Shown here: piece after piece, positions 17,401 through 26,504 of the stretch
Layout: every line of letters starts with the position of its first letter
Numbering within the stretch: position 1 is the stretch's first letter
From: Microbacterium marinilacus
GTDB lineage: Bacteria; Actinomycetota; Actinomycetes; Actinomycetales; Microbacteriaceae
Direction: 5' to 3'
Assembly: GCF_019753765.1 (NCBI RefSeq)
Contig: NZ_JAIJZW010000009.1
Location: 86,645 to 150,644, forward strand
DNA length: 64,000 nucleotides
Program-made: the position numbers and the translations under genes
The notes under the pieces: generated by a model
Database searches by the model: none
The model's input: the letters and a program-made list of their open reading frames with translations, nothing else
Told to the model about the DNA's origin: nothing

Positions 17401-19140
17401 GTGCCGGGATTCACAGGGCGCGACATGCGCAGCAACCTGCCGCCGACCTCGGCGCTCGGCATCGCCCGCCGCGCGCACTGGCGATCGCTGGGCATCCCGG
17501 TGGAGGACCTCACGCTGCCGAAGGTCGCGATCGTCAACACCTCGAGCGACCTGGCCGCCTGCTACGCGCACCTCGACGACATCGTTCCCGTCCTCAAGCG
17601 GGAGCTGCGCGAGCTCGGCGTCATCCCGTTCGAGATCCGCACCATCGCGCCGTCCGACTTCGTCACGAGCGCGGGACGCGCGGGACGGTACATCCTGCCC
17701 AGCCGCGACCTGATCGTCGACGACATCGAGGCGGCGGTCGAGGGCGCCAAGCTCGACGCGATGATCTGCCTGTCGTCGTGCGACAAGACCACGCCCGGGC
17801 ACCTCATGGCCGCCGGGCGGCTGGACATCCCGACCGTGGTGATCCCGTGCGGCTACCAGCACTCGGGCCTCGCCGAGGGGCGCGAGGCGGACGTCGAGGA
17901 GGTCTTCCTGCTCGCCTCGAAGGCGGCGGTCACGGGCGGGCCGACCGCCGACCTGGAGGAGCTGGCCGACGACGCGATCCTCGGCCCCGGCGTCTGCGCG
18001 GGCCTCGCGACCGCCAACTCGATGCACATCATCGCCGAGACGATCGGCCTGGCGGTCGCCGGTTCCGCGCCCGTGCGCGCCAACGGGGAGCGCATGTGGG
18101 ACAGCGTGCGCCGCTCGGCCGCGGCCCTCGTGAACGCGCTCCAGGAGGACATCCGGCCGCGGAGCATCATCACGGCCGGGTCGATCCGCAACGCCGTCCG
18201 CGCAATGCTCGCGGTGGGCGGGTCGATCAACACGATCAAGCACCTGCAGGCCATCGCGATCGAGGCGCACGTCGAGGTCGACGTCTGGGAGGAGTTCCGC
18301 ACGCTCGGACGGGAGACGCCGCTTCTCGCATCGGTGCGACCGAACGGCCCGGCGCTCACCGAGCAGTTCGAGGACGCCGGCGGCGCCGCCACCGTGCTGC
18401 GCGAGCTGCTGCCCCTGCTCGACGGCGACCAGCTCACCGTGACGGGCGACACGATCGCCGAGCGGGCGGCGGCGGCGCCGTCCGCCGACGGCGAGGTGAT
18501 CCGCTCGCTCGACGACCCGTTCGGCACCGACCCGGCCATCACCGTGCTGCGCGGCACCCTGGCGCCCGGCGGTGCGGTGGCCAAGCGGCCCGTGCCCGAT
18601 CCCGGCCCCCGCCGCTTCACCGGCCCCGCGCGCGTGTTCGGCAACCGCGAGGAGGCCATCGCGGGCATCTCGAGCGGACGCCTGCGCGAGGGCGACGTCG
18701 CCGTCATCCGCGGCATCGGCGTGCAGGGCGCGCCGGGCATGGGTATGACCAGCGCGTTCATCTTCGCGCTGCACGCCCGCGGGCTGCAGCACAGCGTCGC
18801 GCTCGTCACCGACGGGCAGTTCAGCGGCCTCGTGAACCAGGGCGTCACGGTCGGGGAGGTCTCGCCCGAGGCGGCGGCCGGCGGCCCCCTCGGCAAGGTG
18901 CGCGACGACGACCCCATCGAGATCGACCTCGCCCGCGGCACCCTCGACCTGCTGGTCGACCCCGCGGAGCTGGCGGCGCGAGCTCCCTTCGAGCCCCCGG
19001 AGGACCGCGACACGGGCGGCGGCCTGCTCGACCAGTACGAGGAGCTCGTGCAGCCCCTCAGCTGCGGCGCCGTGCTCTGCGCCCGCCGCGACGCGGGCCT
19101 CTGCGAGCGCGAGGGCGACCCGGCGCTCGCGGCCGGATAG
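17401..19140 (+). CDS. IlvD/Edd family dehydratase
   Basis: A 579-residue iron-sulfur dehydratase. Three cysteines placed as in the family are visible at residues 54, 127 (SSCDKTTPGH) and 199 (GVCAGLATANSM), as is the C-terminal TDGQFSG block. Family members dehydrate dihydroxy acids (valine/isoleucine precursors) or sugar acids. The catabolic surroundings and an IclR-type site before it favour a sugar- or hydroxy-acid dehydratase over the biosynthetic IlvD. GTG start with GAGGGAGG about 6 bases upstream. The FAD oxidoreductase gene follows after a structured 95-base gap. Confidence 0.88.
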   Translation: MPGFTGRDMRSNLPPTSALGIARRAHWRSLGIPVEDLTLPKVAIVNTSSDLAACYAHLDDIVPVLKRELRELGVIPFEIRTIAPSDFVTSAGRAGRYILPSRDLIVDDIEAAVEGAKLDAMICLSSCDKTTPGHLMAAGRLDIPTVVIPCGYQHSGLAEGREADVEEVFLLASKAAVTGGPTADLEELADDAILGPGVCAGLATANSMHIIAETIGLAVAGSAPVRANGERMWDSVRRSAAALVNALQEDIRPRSIITAGSIRNAVRAMLAVGGSINTIKHLQAIAIEAHVEVDVWEEFRTLGRETPLLASVRPNGPALTEQFEDAGGAATVLRELLPLLDGDQLTVTGDTIAERAAAAPSADGEVIRSLDDPFGTDPAITVLRGTLAPGGAVAKRPVPDPGPRRFTGPARVFGNREEAIAGISSGRLREGDVAVIRGIGVQGAPGMGMTSAFIFALHARGLQHSVALVTDGQFSGLVNQGVTVGEVSPEAAAGGPLGKVRDDDPIEIDLARGTLDLLVDPAELAARAPFEPPEDRDTGGGLLDQYEELVQPLSCGAVLCARRDAGLCEREGDPALAAG

Positions 19141-19149
19141 CCCGCATCC

Positions 19150-19202
19150 ATGTCTCACGTCGGCCGGGAACGCGGCCGTCTCGCCCGACCGACGGGAGAC
19201 AT
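19150..19202 (+). other. Structured intergenic region (possible attenuator)
   Basis: Nested inverted repeats between dehydratase and oxidoreductase: ATGTCTC with GAGACAT at the ends, GTCGG with CCGAC inside, and a central CGGCCG-N6-CGGCCG. It may trim expression of the downstream gene or stabilise the upstream message. No poly-T follows, so a simple terminator is less likely. Confidence 0.35.
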
Positions 19203-19235
19203 CGTCCCCGACCTGAACCGAACGAAGGAGGTGCC

Positions 19236-20609
19236 ATGACCGGCACGATCCACCTGCCCGCCGCCGAGGTCCCCGTCATCGGCGAGTACGACGTCGTCGT
19301 GATCGGCGGCGGCCCCGCGGGCCTGTTCGCCGCGATCGCCGCCGCGCGACAGGGGCTGTCCACGCTGATCGTCGAACGCTACGGGTTCTTCGGCGGCGCC
19401 GGCACCATGGGCGGCCTGTCCACCTTCTGCGGCCTGCACGCGCGCGTGCACGGCGAGGATCTGCGGGTCGTGCGCGGCTACACCGACGAGCTCGTCGAGA
19501 GGCTCGAGGCGATCGACGGCATCAACGAGCCCCACCTGACGATCGAGGACCGCATCATGGCGGTGTCCTTCGACATCTCGGCCTACAAGATCGTGGCCGA
19601 CGAGATGGTCGTCGACGCGGGCGCCGACATCCTGTTCCACGCGTCCGCGGTCGACGTCGTCATGGCCGACGAGAGGCGGATCGGCGCCGTCGTCCTCGAG
19701 TCGAAGTCGGGTCGCCAGGCCGTGCGCGGGCGCATCTTCGTCGACGGCTCCGGCGACGGAGACGTCGCCGCCTGGGCGGGGGCGCCCTACGAGCGGGCCG
19801 AGCGGCTGCTCTACCCGTCGATCATGTTCCGCATCAACGGCGTCGACCCGGCAGCGGCCGGCCCCGCCTGGCGGACGGTGCGCGAGCGGATGGAGGCGGC
19901 CGAGGCCGCCGGCACCCACACCTTCCCGCGCAAGAAGCCGATCGTGCGGCCGCAGCGCAATCCGATCGAGTGGCGCTCGAACGTCACGCAGCTCAGCAAC
20001 GAGGACGGCACCGCCGTCGACGGCGTCGACGTGCACCAGCTCACCCGCGGCGAGCTGCAGGGTCGCCAGCAGGTGAAGGACGTCTTCGCGTTCATCCGGC
20101 AGAACACCCCCGGGTTCGAAGGCTCGTACGTGGTCGACATCGCGCCGCAGATCGGCATCCGCGAGACGCGGCGGATCGTGGGGGAGTACCAGCTGACCCA
20201 GGACGACGTGCTCGACTGCGTGGACTTCCCCGACACCATCGGCGTGAACGGGTGGCCGACCGAGGCCCACGTGCAGGGCGACGTGCAGTTCCTCTTCCCC
20301 CGCGCCGAGGACAGCCGAGGCTTCCACCAGCTGCCGTACCGGATGATCGTGCCGCAGAAGGTCGAGAACCTCTTCGTGGTGGGGCGCTGCGCGTCGATGA
20401 CGCAGGGCGGGCAGTCGTCCGGCCGCGTCACCGGACCGTGCTTCGCGATGGGCCAGGCGGCCGGCACCGCCGCCGCGATCGCGCTCGCCGCGGGCGTGGC
20501 GGTCGGCGACGTGGACATCGCCGAGCTGCAGGCGCGACTGCGCGCCGACGGGGTCTATCTCGGCACCGATCTCGCCGCCGACGCGCCCGTCGCTGTCGCG
20601 CACGCGTAG
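19236..20609 (+). CDS. FAD-dependent oxidoreductase
   Basis: A 457-residue flavoprotein of the FAD_oxidored type. The Rossmann motif YDVVVIGGGPAGLFAAIAAA starts near residue 19, and a GSGDGDVAAWAGAP block and the C-terminal NLFVVGRC...GQSSGRVTGPC...GQAAGTAAA dinucleotide-binding region complete it. ATG at 19236 is preceded by AAGGAGG. It follows the IlvD/Edd-type dehydratase on the same strand. Related enzymes oxidise hydroxy acids or act in sugar and amino-acid catabolism; the substrate here is unknown. Confidence 0.87.
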   Translation: MTGTIHLPAAEVPVIGEYDVVVIGGGPAGLFAAIAAARQGLSTLIVERYGFFGGAGTMGGLSTFCGLHARVHGEDLRVVRGYTDELVERLEAIDGINEPHLTIEDRIMAVSFDISAYKIVADEMVVDAGADILFHASAVDVVMADERRIGAVVLESKSGRQAVRGRIFVDGSGDGDVAAWAGAPYERAERLLYPSIMFRINGVDPAAAGPAWRTVRERMEAAEAAGTHTFPRKKPIVRPQRNPIEWRSNVTQLSNEDGTAVDGVDVHQLTRGELQGRQQVKDVFAFIRQNTPGFEGSYVVDIAPQIGIRETRRIVGEYQLTQDDVLDCVDFPDTIGVNGWPTEAHVQGDVQFLFPRAEDSRGFHQLPYRMIVPQKVENLFVVGRCASMTQGGQSSGRVTGPCFAMGQAAGTAAAIALAAGVAVGDVDIAELQARLRADGVYLGTDLAADAPVAVAHA

Positions 20610-20615
20610 GGCGGG

Positions 20616-20641
20616 GCCCGGGCCCGACGCCGGCCCCGGGC
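20616..20641. terminator. Bidirectional GC hairpin between convergent catabolic genes
   Basis: GCCCGGG at 20616-20622 pairs with CCCGGGC at 20635-20641 around a 12-base loop. It lies in the 48-base gap between the stop of the FAD oxidoreductase and the stop of the TPP enzyme, which converge here. Confidence 0.5.
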
Positions 20642-20657
20642 GGGCGCGCGGACGGTC

Positions 20658-22385
20658 TCAGTCGGCCTGGGCGGTGATCGCCGGCATGCGCACGTCGATC
20701 ACCGCCGCGCGGCCCCGCTCGACCTGGGCGAGCGCCTCGCGCAGCGCCGGGGCCAGCTGCTCGACCTCGGTGACGACGGCGCCCCATGCGCCGCCCGCCG
20801 CGCTCGCGATGCCCGCGAGGTCGGTGTGCTGGCCGAGGTTCACCCAGTAGCGGTCCGACGTGTCGGCGACGCCCCCGGCGAACTGCCCCTGCAGGCTCTG
20901 CTTCGTGGCGTTCCATCCGCCGTTGTCGAGGATCACCGTCACGAACGGCGTCCGGTAGCGCTGCGCGACCCAGTACGTGGACGACGGCACGGACAGCTGG
21001 TAGGTGCCGTCGCCGACCAGGGCGACGATGCGGCGACCGGGATGCGCGAGGGCGATCCCGATCGCGCCGCCGCCGATCCAGCCGAGCGACGTGCCGCGGT
21101 TGCCGTAACGCGTTCCCGGATGGATGCGCGGCACGTGGACGTGGACGGTGTCGTTCGCGGTGATGGTCTCGTTGAGCACGATCACGTCGTCGTCGAGCTC
21201 GTCGGACACGATCGCCGCCACCCGGGCGGGGGTGAGACCGGGCGCGGCGTCGAGGGCGGCTCGCGCGTCCGCATCCCGGCGCGCACGCAGCCGGGCCGCC
21301 CGCTGCTCGCGCCGCTCCCGCTCGGGGAACGCGAGCGGCCGGGCCGCGGTGGCGTCGAGCAGCTGCCGCAGCACCGTCGCGCCGTCGGCGCCGACCACGT
21401 GCTGCGCGGGCATGTTCCAGAACGGCAGCTGCGACTTCAGGGGGTCGGCGTCGACGTAGTGCACGCGCGCGTCGTCCGCCGGGCGGTGGCGGGTGTGCAC
21501 CCACGGCACGTCCGAGTCGAGCACCAGCACGACGTCGGCATCCGCGACGACGTCGTCGAACGCGTACCCCGCGTGCAGCGGGTGCGTCGCGGGGAAGCTC
21601 AGGTTCGAGCTCGACGGCTCGACCACCGGCAGCACCAGCCGCTCGGCGAGCTCGACGAGCAGCCGCACCGCGTCGGTGTCGCGCCCCAGGTGCGAGGTCA
21701 CCACGAGCGGCCGCTCGGCGGACAGCAGGTCGGCGACGATCCGCTCGAGCGACGCCGCGTCGGCGGCGGAGGGGGCGACGGGCGCCCAGTGCCCCGGGTC
21801 GAGCGCGCGATACGGCGCCGTCTCGGCCAGCACCTCGCGCGCCCCCGTGACGTACACGGGCCCCGCGGGCGCGCTGCGGGCGATCTGCAGCGCGCGGTGC
21901 ACCACCCTCTCCGTGTGCTGCGCCGTGCGCAGGTCGTACATCCACTTCGCGTACGGGCGCACGAGCGCGTGCTGGTCGGGCACGTCCTGCTTGAAGTTGA
22001 CCGGCGCGTTGCGGCTGCCGGGCAGCTCCCCGTCGGTCGTGTACGGCGTGAGCCCGGCGAAGATCAGCACGGGCACCTCGGCGCGGGCCGCGTTGTGCAC
22101 GCTGCCGCCGAGGTTCGCCGTGCCGACGTCGTTGTGCACGAGCACCGCCTGCGGGGCGCCGGTGGCGAGCGCCATGCCGTGCGCCGCCGACAGGGCGGTG
22201 AACTCGTGCGGGCAGAGGATGACCGCCGGCCGCGTCACCCCCGCCTCGTGTCGTGCTGCCAGCGCCTCGATGAACGCCGGATGGTCGCTGCCGAGGTTGG
22301 CGAACAGGTGCGTCACGCCGTGCGCCTCGAGCGCGCGCAGGAACAGCTCGGCCGCGTTCAGCCGGTCGTCGTCTACCGGTGCCAT
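20658..22385 (-). CDS. Thiamine pyrophosphate-dependent enzyme (acetolactate synthase/decarboxylase-like)
   Basis: A 575-residue TPP enzyme with the three-domain layout of the acetohydroxyacid synthase/benzoylformate decarboxylase superfamily: catalytic Glu61 in CPHEFTALSAAHG, a central domain, and the C-terminal TPP motif starting GDG at residues 458-460 and ending DNGGW. It should decarboxylate or ligate a 2-oxo acid. A dehydratase and an aldehyde dehydrogenase beside it suggest 2-oxo acid to aldehyde to acid. It is last in the ATPase-permease-aldehyde dehydrogenase-TPP operon on the minus strand. The true reaction is not predictable. Confidence 0.85.
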   Translation of the reverse strand: MAPVDDDRLNAAELFLRALEAHGVTHLFANLGSDHPAFIEALAARHEAGVTRPAVILCPHEFTALSAAHGMALATGAPQAVLVHNDVGTANLGGSVHNAARAEVPVLIFAGLTPYTTDGELPGSRNAPVNFKQDVPDQHALVRPYAKWMYDLRTAQHTERVVHRALQIARSAPAGPVYVTGAREVLAETAPYRALDPGHWAPVAPSAADAASLERIVADLLSAERPLVVTSHLGRDTDAVRLLVELAERLVLPVVEPSSSNLSFPATHPLHAGYAFDDVVADADVVLVLDSDVPWVHTRHRPADDARVHYVDADPLKSQLPFWNMPAQHVVGADGATVLRQLLDATAARPLAFPERERREQRAARLRARRDADARAALDAAPGLTPARVAAIVSDELDDDVIVLNETITANDTVHVHVPRIHPGTRYGNRGTSLGWIGGGAIGIALAHPGRRIVALVGDGTYQLSVPSSTYWVAQRYRTPFVTVILDNGGWNATKQSLQGQFAGGVADTSDRYWVNLGQHTDLAGIASAAGGAWGAVVTEVEQLAPALREALAQVERGRAAVIDVRMPAITAQAD

Positions 22386-22400
22386 GAGGGCGGGCGTCTC

Positions 22401-23810
22401 CTAACGGGCAGGGGGCACGGGGTGCACGTCGATGCTGTGGAACTCGAGGTACTCGTCGAGGCCCGCGGGGGAGTTCTCCCACCCGATGCCCGACTGCTTC
22501 ACGCCGCCGAACGGCACGAGCCGGAACGCGTCGGGCGAGAGCACGTGGCCGTTGACGAACGTCACGCCGGCCTCGATCCGCGACGCCACGGCGAACGCGT
22601 GGTCGGGGTCGGCGGACCAGACCGACGAGCCGAGGCCGTACTCGCTGTCGTTGGCCATCGCGATCGCGTCGTCCTCCGACCGGTAGGACACGACCGGCAG
22701 CAGCGGCCCGAACTGCTCGACCGTGACCAGCTCGTCGCCGTGGTCGGCGTCGGGCACGAGAGCCGGCCGCAGGTACCAGCCGTCCTCCCAGGGCGTCTCG
22801 TCGACGGGCGCGCCGAGCTCCAGCACGCTGCGTCCCGCCCGCCGGGTGCGCTCCGCCAGCGCCGAGACGCTCTCGAACTGCCGCGCGTTGTTCACCGGCC
22901 CCATCGTGGTGCGGGGGTCGACGGCGTCGCCGATCGCGAGCGCGTCGACGCGCGCGCGCAGCCGGTCGGTGAAGTCGGTGGCCGCGCGCTCGGGCACGTA
23001 GACCCGCTTCACGGCGTAGCAGATCTGGCCGGCCCGCCGGAACGCCGTCTGCGCGATGCGTTCGGCGGCGAGGTCGAGGTCGGCGTCGTCGAGCACGACC
23101 GCGGGGTCGTTGCCGCCGAGCTCGAAGTGCACCCTCGTGAGCCGGTCGGCCGCGGCGCGCATGATGTGCCGAGCGGTCTCGCCGCCGCCGGTGAACGACA
23201 CCTTCCGCACCACCGGATGCGCGATGAGGGCCGACCCGGTCTCGCCCGCGCCGTTGACCACCGACAGGAGGTCCTCGGGCAGCTCCCCGGCCAGCAGGCC
23301 GAGCAGCCGGGTGACGGCGAGCGGCGCGAGCGGCGACGGCTTGACGATCACGGCGTTGCCCGCCACGAGGGCCGGCCCCACCTTCTGCGCCGCGAGGCCG
23401 AGCGGCGCGTTCCACGGCACGATGCCCGCGACCACGCCGAGGGGACGCCGTCCCACCCGGATGCGGCCGCCCCCGGCCGTGTCGTGCTCGTCCGCGTGGT
23501 CCAGCGTCGCTGCCAGCTCGGCCGCCGCGCGCAGGAGGTGGGCCGCTCCGCCCGCCTCGCGCGTCGCCTCCGCGACCGGCACGCCGGCCTCGCGGGCGAG
23601 CAGGACGCCCAGCTCGTCGGCGGAGGCCTCGATGCGCGCGGCGGCCCGTACGAGGGCGTCCGCCCGCGCCGCGGCGGGCTCGGCGGCCCACCCGCGCTGC
23701 GCGGCGGCGGCGGCGCGGGCGGCGGCGTCGACGTCGGCCGCCGACGCCTCCCGTACCGTGCCGACGACCTCCGAGCGGCGGCTCGGGTTGCGCACCTCCA
23801 GGTCAGGCAA
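22401..23810 (-). CDS. NAD(P)-dependent aldehyde dehydrogenase
   Basis: A 469-residue ALDH-superfamily protein: IVPWNAPLGLAAQKVGPALVAGNAVIVKPS cofactor region, FTGGGETARHI, catalytic Glu in HFELGGNDP, catalytic Cys in FRRAGQICYAVKR, and the C-terminal FGGVKQSGIG block. Its start is a TTG at 23810, eight bases inside the end of the permease gene, so it is translationally coupled. It oxidises an aldehyde, plausibly the product of the TPP enzyme encoded 15 bases downstream. The exact aldehyde is unknown. Confidence 0.9.
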   Translation of the reverse strand: MPDLEVRNPSRRSEVVGTVREASAADVDAAARAAAAAQRGWAAEPAAARADALVRAAARIEASADELGVLLAREAGVPVAEATREAGGAAHLLRAAAELAATLDHADEHDTAGGGRIRVGRRPLGVVAGIVPWNAPLGLAAQKVGPALVAGNAVIVKPSPLAPLAVTRLLGLLAGELPEDLLSVVNGAGETGSALIAHPVVRKVSFTGGGETARHIMRAAADRLTRVHFELGGNDPAVVLDDADLDLAAERIAQTAFRRAGQICYAVKRVYVPERAATDFTDRLRARVDALAIGDAVDPRTTMGPVNNARQFESVSALAERTRRAGRSVLELGAPVDETPWEDGWYLRPALVPDADHGDELVTVEQFGPLLPVVSYRSEDDAIAMANDSEYGLGSSVWSADPDHAFAVASRIEAGVTFVNGHVLSPDAFRLVPFGGVKQSGIGWENSPAGLDEYLEFHSIDVHPVPPAR

Positions 23811-24603
23811 CCGCCAGCTCCCGCTGCGTGTACACCGACTCGTGCCACGGGATGAAGAACCTCTTCGACTCGTTCACGATCAGGTACAGGCCGAGGCCGA
23901 TCACCGACAGCAGGCCGATGATCGCGAACATGCGCGGCGAGTCGAGCGCGTTCATCGCCGTGACGACCATGGCCCCGAGGCCGCGGTTGCCGCCGATGTA
24001 CTCGCCCACGATCGCGCCGATGGTGGCCAGCACGATCGCGACCTCCATGCCGGCGAACAGGTACGGCATGATGCCGCGCATCTCGAGCTGGCTGAACGTC
24101 TGGATGCGGTTGGCGTTGAGGCTCTGCATCACTTCGCGCTGGCCGCGCTCGATCGAGCGCACGCCCAGCAGCACGTTCAGCATCACGGGGAAGAACGCCA
24201 GCAGCGTGGCGAGGACGATCTTGGAGGTGATGCCGAAGCCGAACCAGATCACGAACAGGGGCACGAAGGCGACCTTCGGCACGACCTGGCTGATCACGAT
24301 CAGGGGCCGCAGGCTCACCTCGAGCCACGGGATCTTGCCGAGGACCACGCCGACCAGGACGCCGGTGACGACCGCGATCAGGAAGCCGGTGACGATGGCC
24401 GTCACGGTCAGGCCGACGTTCTCCCACGTGTCCGGCTCGCCGAGCATCTGGACGCCCGCGACGGACACGTCGAGCGGCGAGGGGAAGATCAGCGAGTTGA
24501 CGCCGCCGATCGTGACGGCCAGCTGCCAGGCGACCAGCAGCAGCACGACGAGGCCGGGGGTCGTGACCCACGGCAGGATCCGCATGAGCTTGCGACGGTT
24601 CAT
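23803..24603 (-). CDS. NitT/TauT-type ABC transporter permease
   Basis: A 266-residue membrane protein with about six helices and the BPD_transp_1 permease loop (SLNANRIQTFSQLEMRGIMPYLFAGMEVAI, the EAA-type region contacting the ATPase). It is the only permease gene of the set. The ATPase gene ends one base before its start, and the aldehyde dehydrogenase start lies inside its end. It would import the substrate delivered by one or both paralogous binding lipoproteins encoded at 26505 and 37200. Confidence 0.9.
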   Translation of the reverse strand: MNRRKLMRILPWVTTPGLVVLLLVAWQLAVTIGGVNSLIFPSPLDVSVAGVQMLGEPDTWENVGLTVTAIVTGFLIAVVTGVLVGVVLGKIPWLEVSLRPLIVISQVVPKVAFVPLFVIWFGFGITSKIVLATLLAFFPVMLNVLLGVRSIERGQREVMQSLNANRIQTFSQLEMRGIMPYLFAGMEVAIVLATIGAIVGEYIGGNRGLGAMVVTAMNALDSPRMFAIIGLLSVIGLGLYLIVNESKRFFIPWHESVYTQRELAVA

Positions 24604-24604
24604 C

Positions 24605-25432
24605 TCAGTATTCCTCGTCGATGTCGCTGCGCAGCTTGCGGACGATGTCGTTGAACGCCGGCTCGGTCTGCAGGTGGATGGAACGCGGCTTGTCGAACGG
24701 CACGTCGACGATCTGCCGGATGCGTCCGGGGCGGGGCGTGAGGTGCACGACCCGGTCGGCGAGGAAGACGGCCTCGGGGATGTCGTGCGTGACGAACACC
24801 ACGGTCGCCTGCGTCTCGAGCGCGATGCGCTGCAGCTCGAGGTTCATCTTCTCGCGGGTGAGGGCGTCGAGCGCGCCGAACGGCTCGTCCATCAGCAGCA
24901 TGTCGGGCTCCACGCTGAGCGCGCGGGCGATCGAGGCGCGCTGGCGCATGCCGCCGGACAGCTCGCGCGGGTACGACTTCTCGAAGCCGGCGAGGCCGAC
25001 CAGCTCGGCGAGCTCCGCCGCGCGGGCGCGGCGGGTCCTCTTGTCGACGCCGCGCAGCTTGAGCGGCAGCGCGATGTTGTCGAGCACCGAGAACCAGGGG
25101 AACAGGTTGCTCTCCTGGAACACGAAGCCGAGCTTGGTGATGACCGAGGAGTCGACGAAGCCGTCGCGCCACAGGCCGTTGCCGTCCACCTCGATGGATC
25201 CGGCGGTCGGCGCGAGCAGGCCGCCGATCATGCGCAGGATGGTCGTCTTGCCGCAGCCCGATCGACCGATCAGCGCGACGAACTCTCCGCGCTGGATCTC
25301 GAGGTCGACGCCCGAGACCGCGTGCGTCGTGCCGGAACGGGTGTGGAAGTCTCTGCCGAGGCCGCGGATCCGCAGCCGCGGCGTGGCGGTCGCCGCGGCG
25401 GACGGCACGTCCGCGTTCTGGGTGATGCTCAT
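24605..25432 (-). CDS. NitT/TauT-type ABC transporter ATP-binding protein
   Basis: A 275-residue ATPase: Walker A GRSGCGKTT, Q-loop VFQESNLFPWFSV, signature LSGGMRQR, Walker B MLLMDEPFGALD, and switch His in VFVTHDIPEA, as in nitrate/sulfonate-type importers. ATG at 25432 follows weak ribosome-binding sequence. It is the first gene of the four-gene minus-strand operon with permease, aldehyde dehydrogenase and TPP enzyme, and an IclR-type repeat lies 115 bases upstream. Confidence 0.93.
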   Translation of the reverse strand: MSITQNADVPSAAATATPRLRIRGLGRDFHTRSGTTHAVSGVDLEIQRGEFVALIGRSGCGKTTILRMIGGLLAPTAGSIEVDGNGLWRDGFVDSSVITKLGFVFQESNLFPWFSVLDNIALPLKLRGVDKRTRRARAAELAELVGLAGFEKSYPRELSGGMRQRASIARALSVEPDMLLMDEPFGALDALTREKMNLELQRIALETQATVVFVTHDIPEAVFLADRVVHLTPRPGRIRQIVDVPFDKPRSIHLQTEPAFNDIVRKLRSDIDEEY

Positions 25433-25546
25433 CGTCGAGGGTCGCCCTTCTGGTGTGAGCCGCCGTCGGCGGCGTCTCGTTCGCCGGGGCGTCGGTGCCG
25501 CCGGCTTTGTCAGTGAATCGGGGTGGGAGAGGGGATGCGCCCGCCT

Positions 25547-25562
25547 TTTCGACGAGCGGAAA
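25547..25562. promoter_or_regulatory. Shared IclR-type inverted repeat, copy B (ABC operon promoter)
   Basis: TTTCG-ACGAG-CGGAAA, same arms and spacing as the other four main copies. A GTCAGTGAA at 25509-25517 recurs at 29520-29528 at nearly the same distance (38 and 39 bases) from the repeat, hinting at a second shared promoter element at these two sites. Confidence 0.7.
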
Positions 25563-25578
25563 GGGTCTGGGCGACCGG

Positions 25579-26406
25579 TCAGCGCCGCCCGGCGAGGGCG
25601 CGGCTGATGCCGCCGGCCGCGACGCGCACGAGGTGCACGGCGTCCCGCTCGGCGGTGTCCTCGTAGCGGACCACGAGCGACAGCGACGCGATCACCGCGC
25701 CGCCCGGGGCGATGATCGGGGCCGCGACCGCCCGGTACTCGGGGTTGAGCTCGGGGCCGCTGGTCGCGAACCCCTGCGCGTGCACCTGCGCGAGCTCGTG
25801 GTGCACCTCGTCGAGCGACGGCAGCGCGTCGTCGGCGTCGGCGAGCGCGCGGATGGTCTCCTCGCGCTCGGCCGGCGGCGCATAGGCGAGCAGCACCTTT
25901 CCGGTGGCCGACATGTACATCGGCAGCCGCCCGCCCACGCGTCCGCGGTGCAGCACCTGCTTCGGGCTGTGGAAGCGCTCCACGAACACCACCTCGAGCC
26001 CCTCCCGGATGGCGAGGTGCACGCTGTAGTGCGTGATCTCGTACAGGTCGTGCATGAAGGGCCGCGCCACGCGCGACAGCGCCATGGAGCGCGGCGCGAG
26101 GGTCGACACCTCCCACAGCCGCAGCCCCACGTGGTAGCGCCCGTCTCGCTCGCGCTCGAGGGCTCCCCAGGCCGTGAGACGGTCGACGATGCGGTGCGTG
26201 GTCGCGATCGGCAGGCCGGCGTGGCGGCTGATCTCCGACAGCGTCTGCCGTGTGCGGTCGTGCCGGAAGGTGTCGATGACGGACAGCGCGCGATCGATCG
26301 AGCGCGGCACCTCCGGCTTCGCCGCCGCCCCGCCCGCCGGAGCCGCGCCGGCCGAGCCGCCTCCCGGCTCGGGGTCGGCGTCTGTCATCTCGTGCATCTT
26401 CAGCAT
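25579..26406 (-). CDS. IclR family transcriptional regulator
   Basis: A 275-residue IclR protein: about 30 flexible residues, a winged HTH (QTLSEISRHAGLPIATTHRIVDRLTAWGALERERDGRYHVG) and the effector domain (THYSVHLAIREGLEVVFVERF, MYMSATGKVLLA, SGPELNPEYRAVAAPI). ATG at 26406 has GGAGG at the right distance. It lies between SBP1 and the ABC operon, with a hairpin separating it from SBP1. It is the obvious candidate to bind the TTYCR-N5-CGGAAR repeats found at five promoter regions. Activator or repressor cannot be decided. Confidence 0.9.
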   Translation of the reverse strand: MLKMHEMTDADPEPGGGSAGAAPAGGAAAKPEVPRSIDRALSVIDTFRHDRTRQTLSEISRHAGLPIATTHRIVDRLTAWGALERERDGRYHVGLRLWEVSTLAPRSMALSRVARPFMHDLYEITHYSVHLAIREGLEVVFVERFHSPKQVLHRGRVGGRLPMYMSATGKVLLAYAPPAEREETIRALADADDALPSLDEVHHELAQVHAQGFATSGPELNPEYRAVAAPIIAPGGAVIASLSLVVRYEDTAERDAVHLVRVAAGGISRALAGRR

Positions 26407-26448
26407 CGTCGCCTCCGAGGTGTCGGGGCCTCGTCGCCCCGGATGGGT

Positions 26449-26480
26449 GGGGACCCGCGGCGTCGTCGCGCGGGATCCCC
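26449..26480 (-). terminator. Hairpin terminator after SBP1
   Basis: GGGGA/CCCGCG (26449-26459) pairs with CGCGGG/ATCCCC (26469-26480), a stem of 11 pairs with one bulged base. It lies 24 bases past the SBP1 stop on the minus strand, so SBP1 and IclR are probably separate transcripts. Confidence 0.5.
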
Positions 26481-26504
26481 GTGGTCACCCTAGGTCGGGC
26501 CCGG

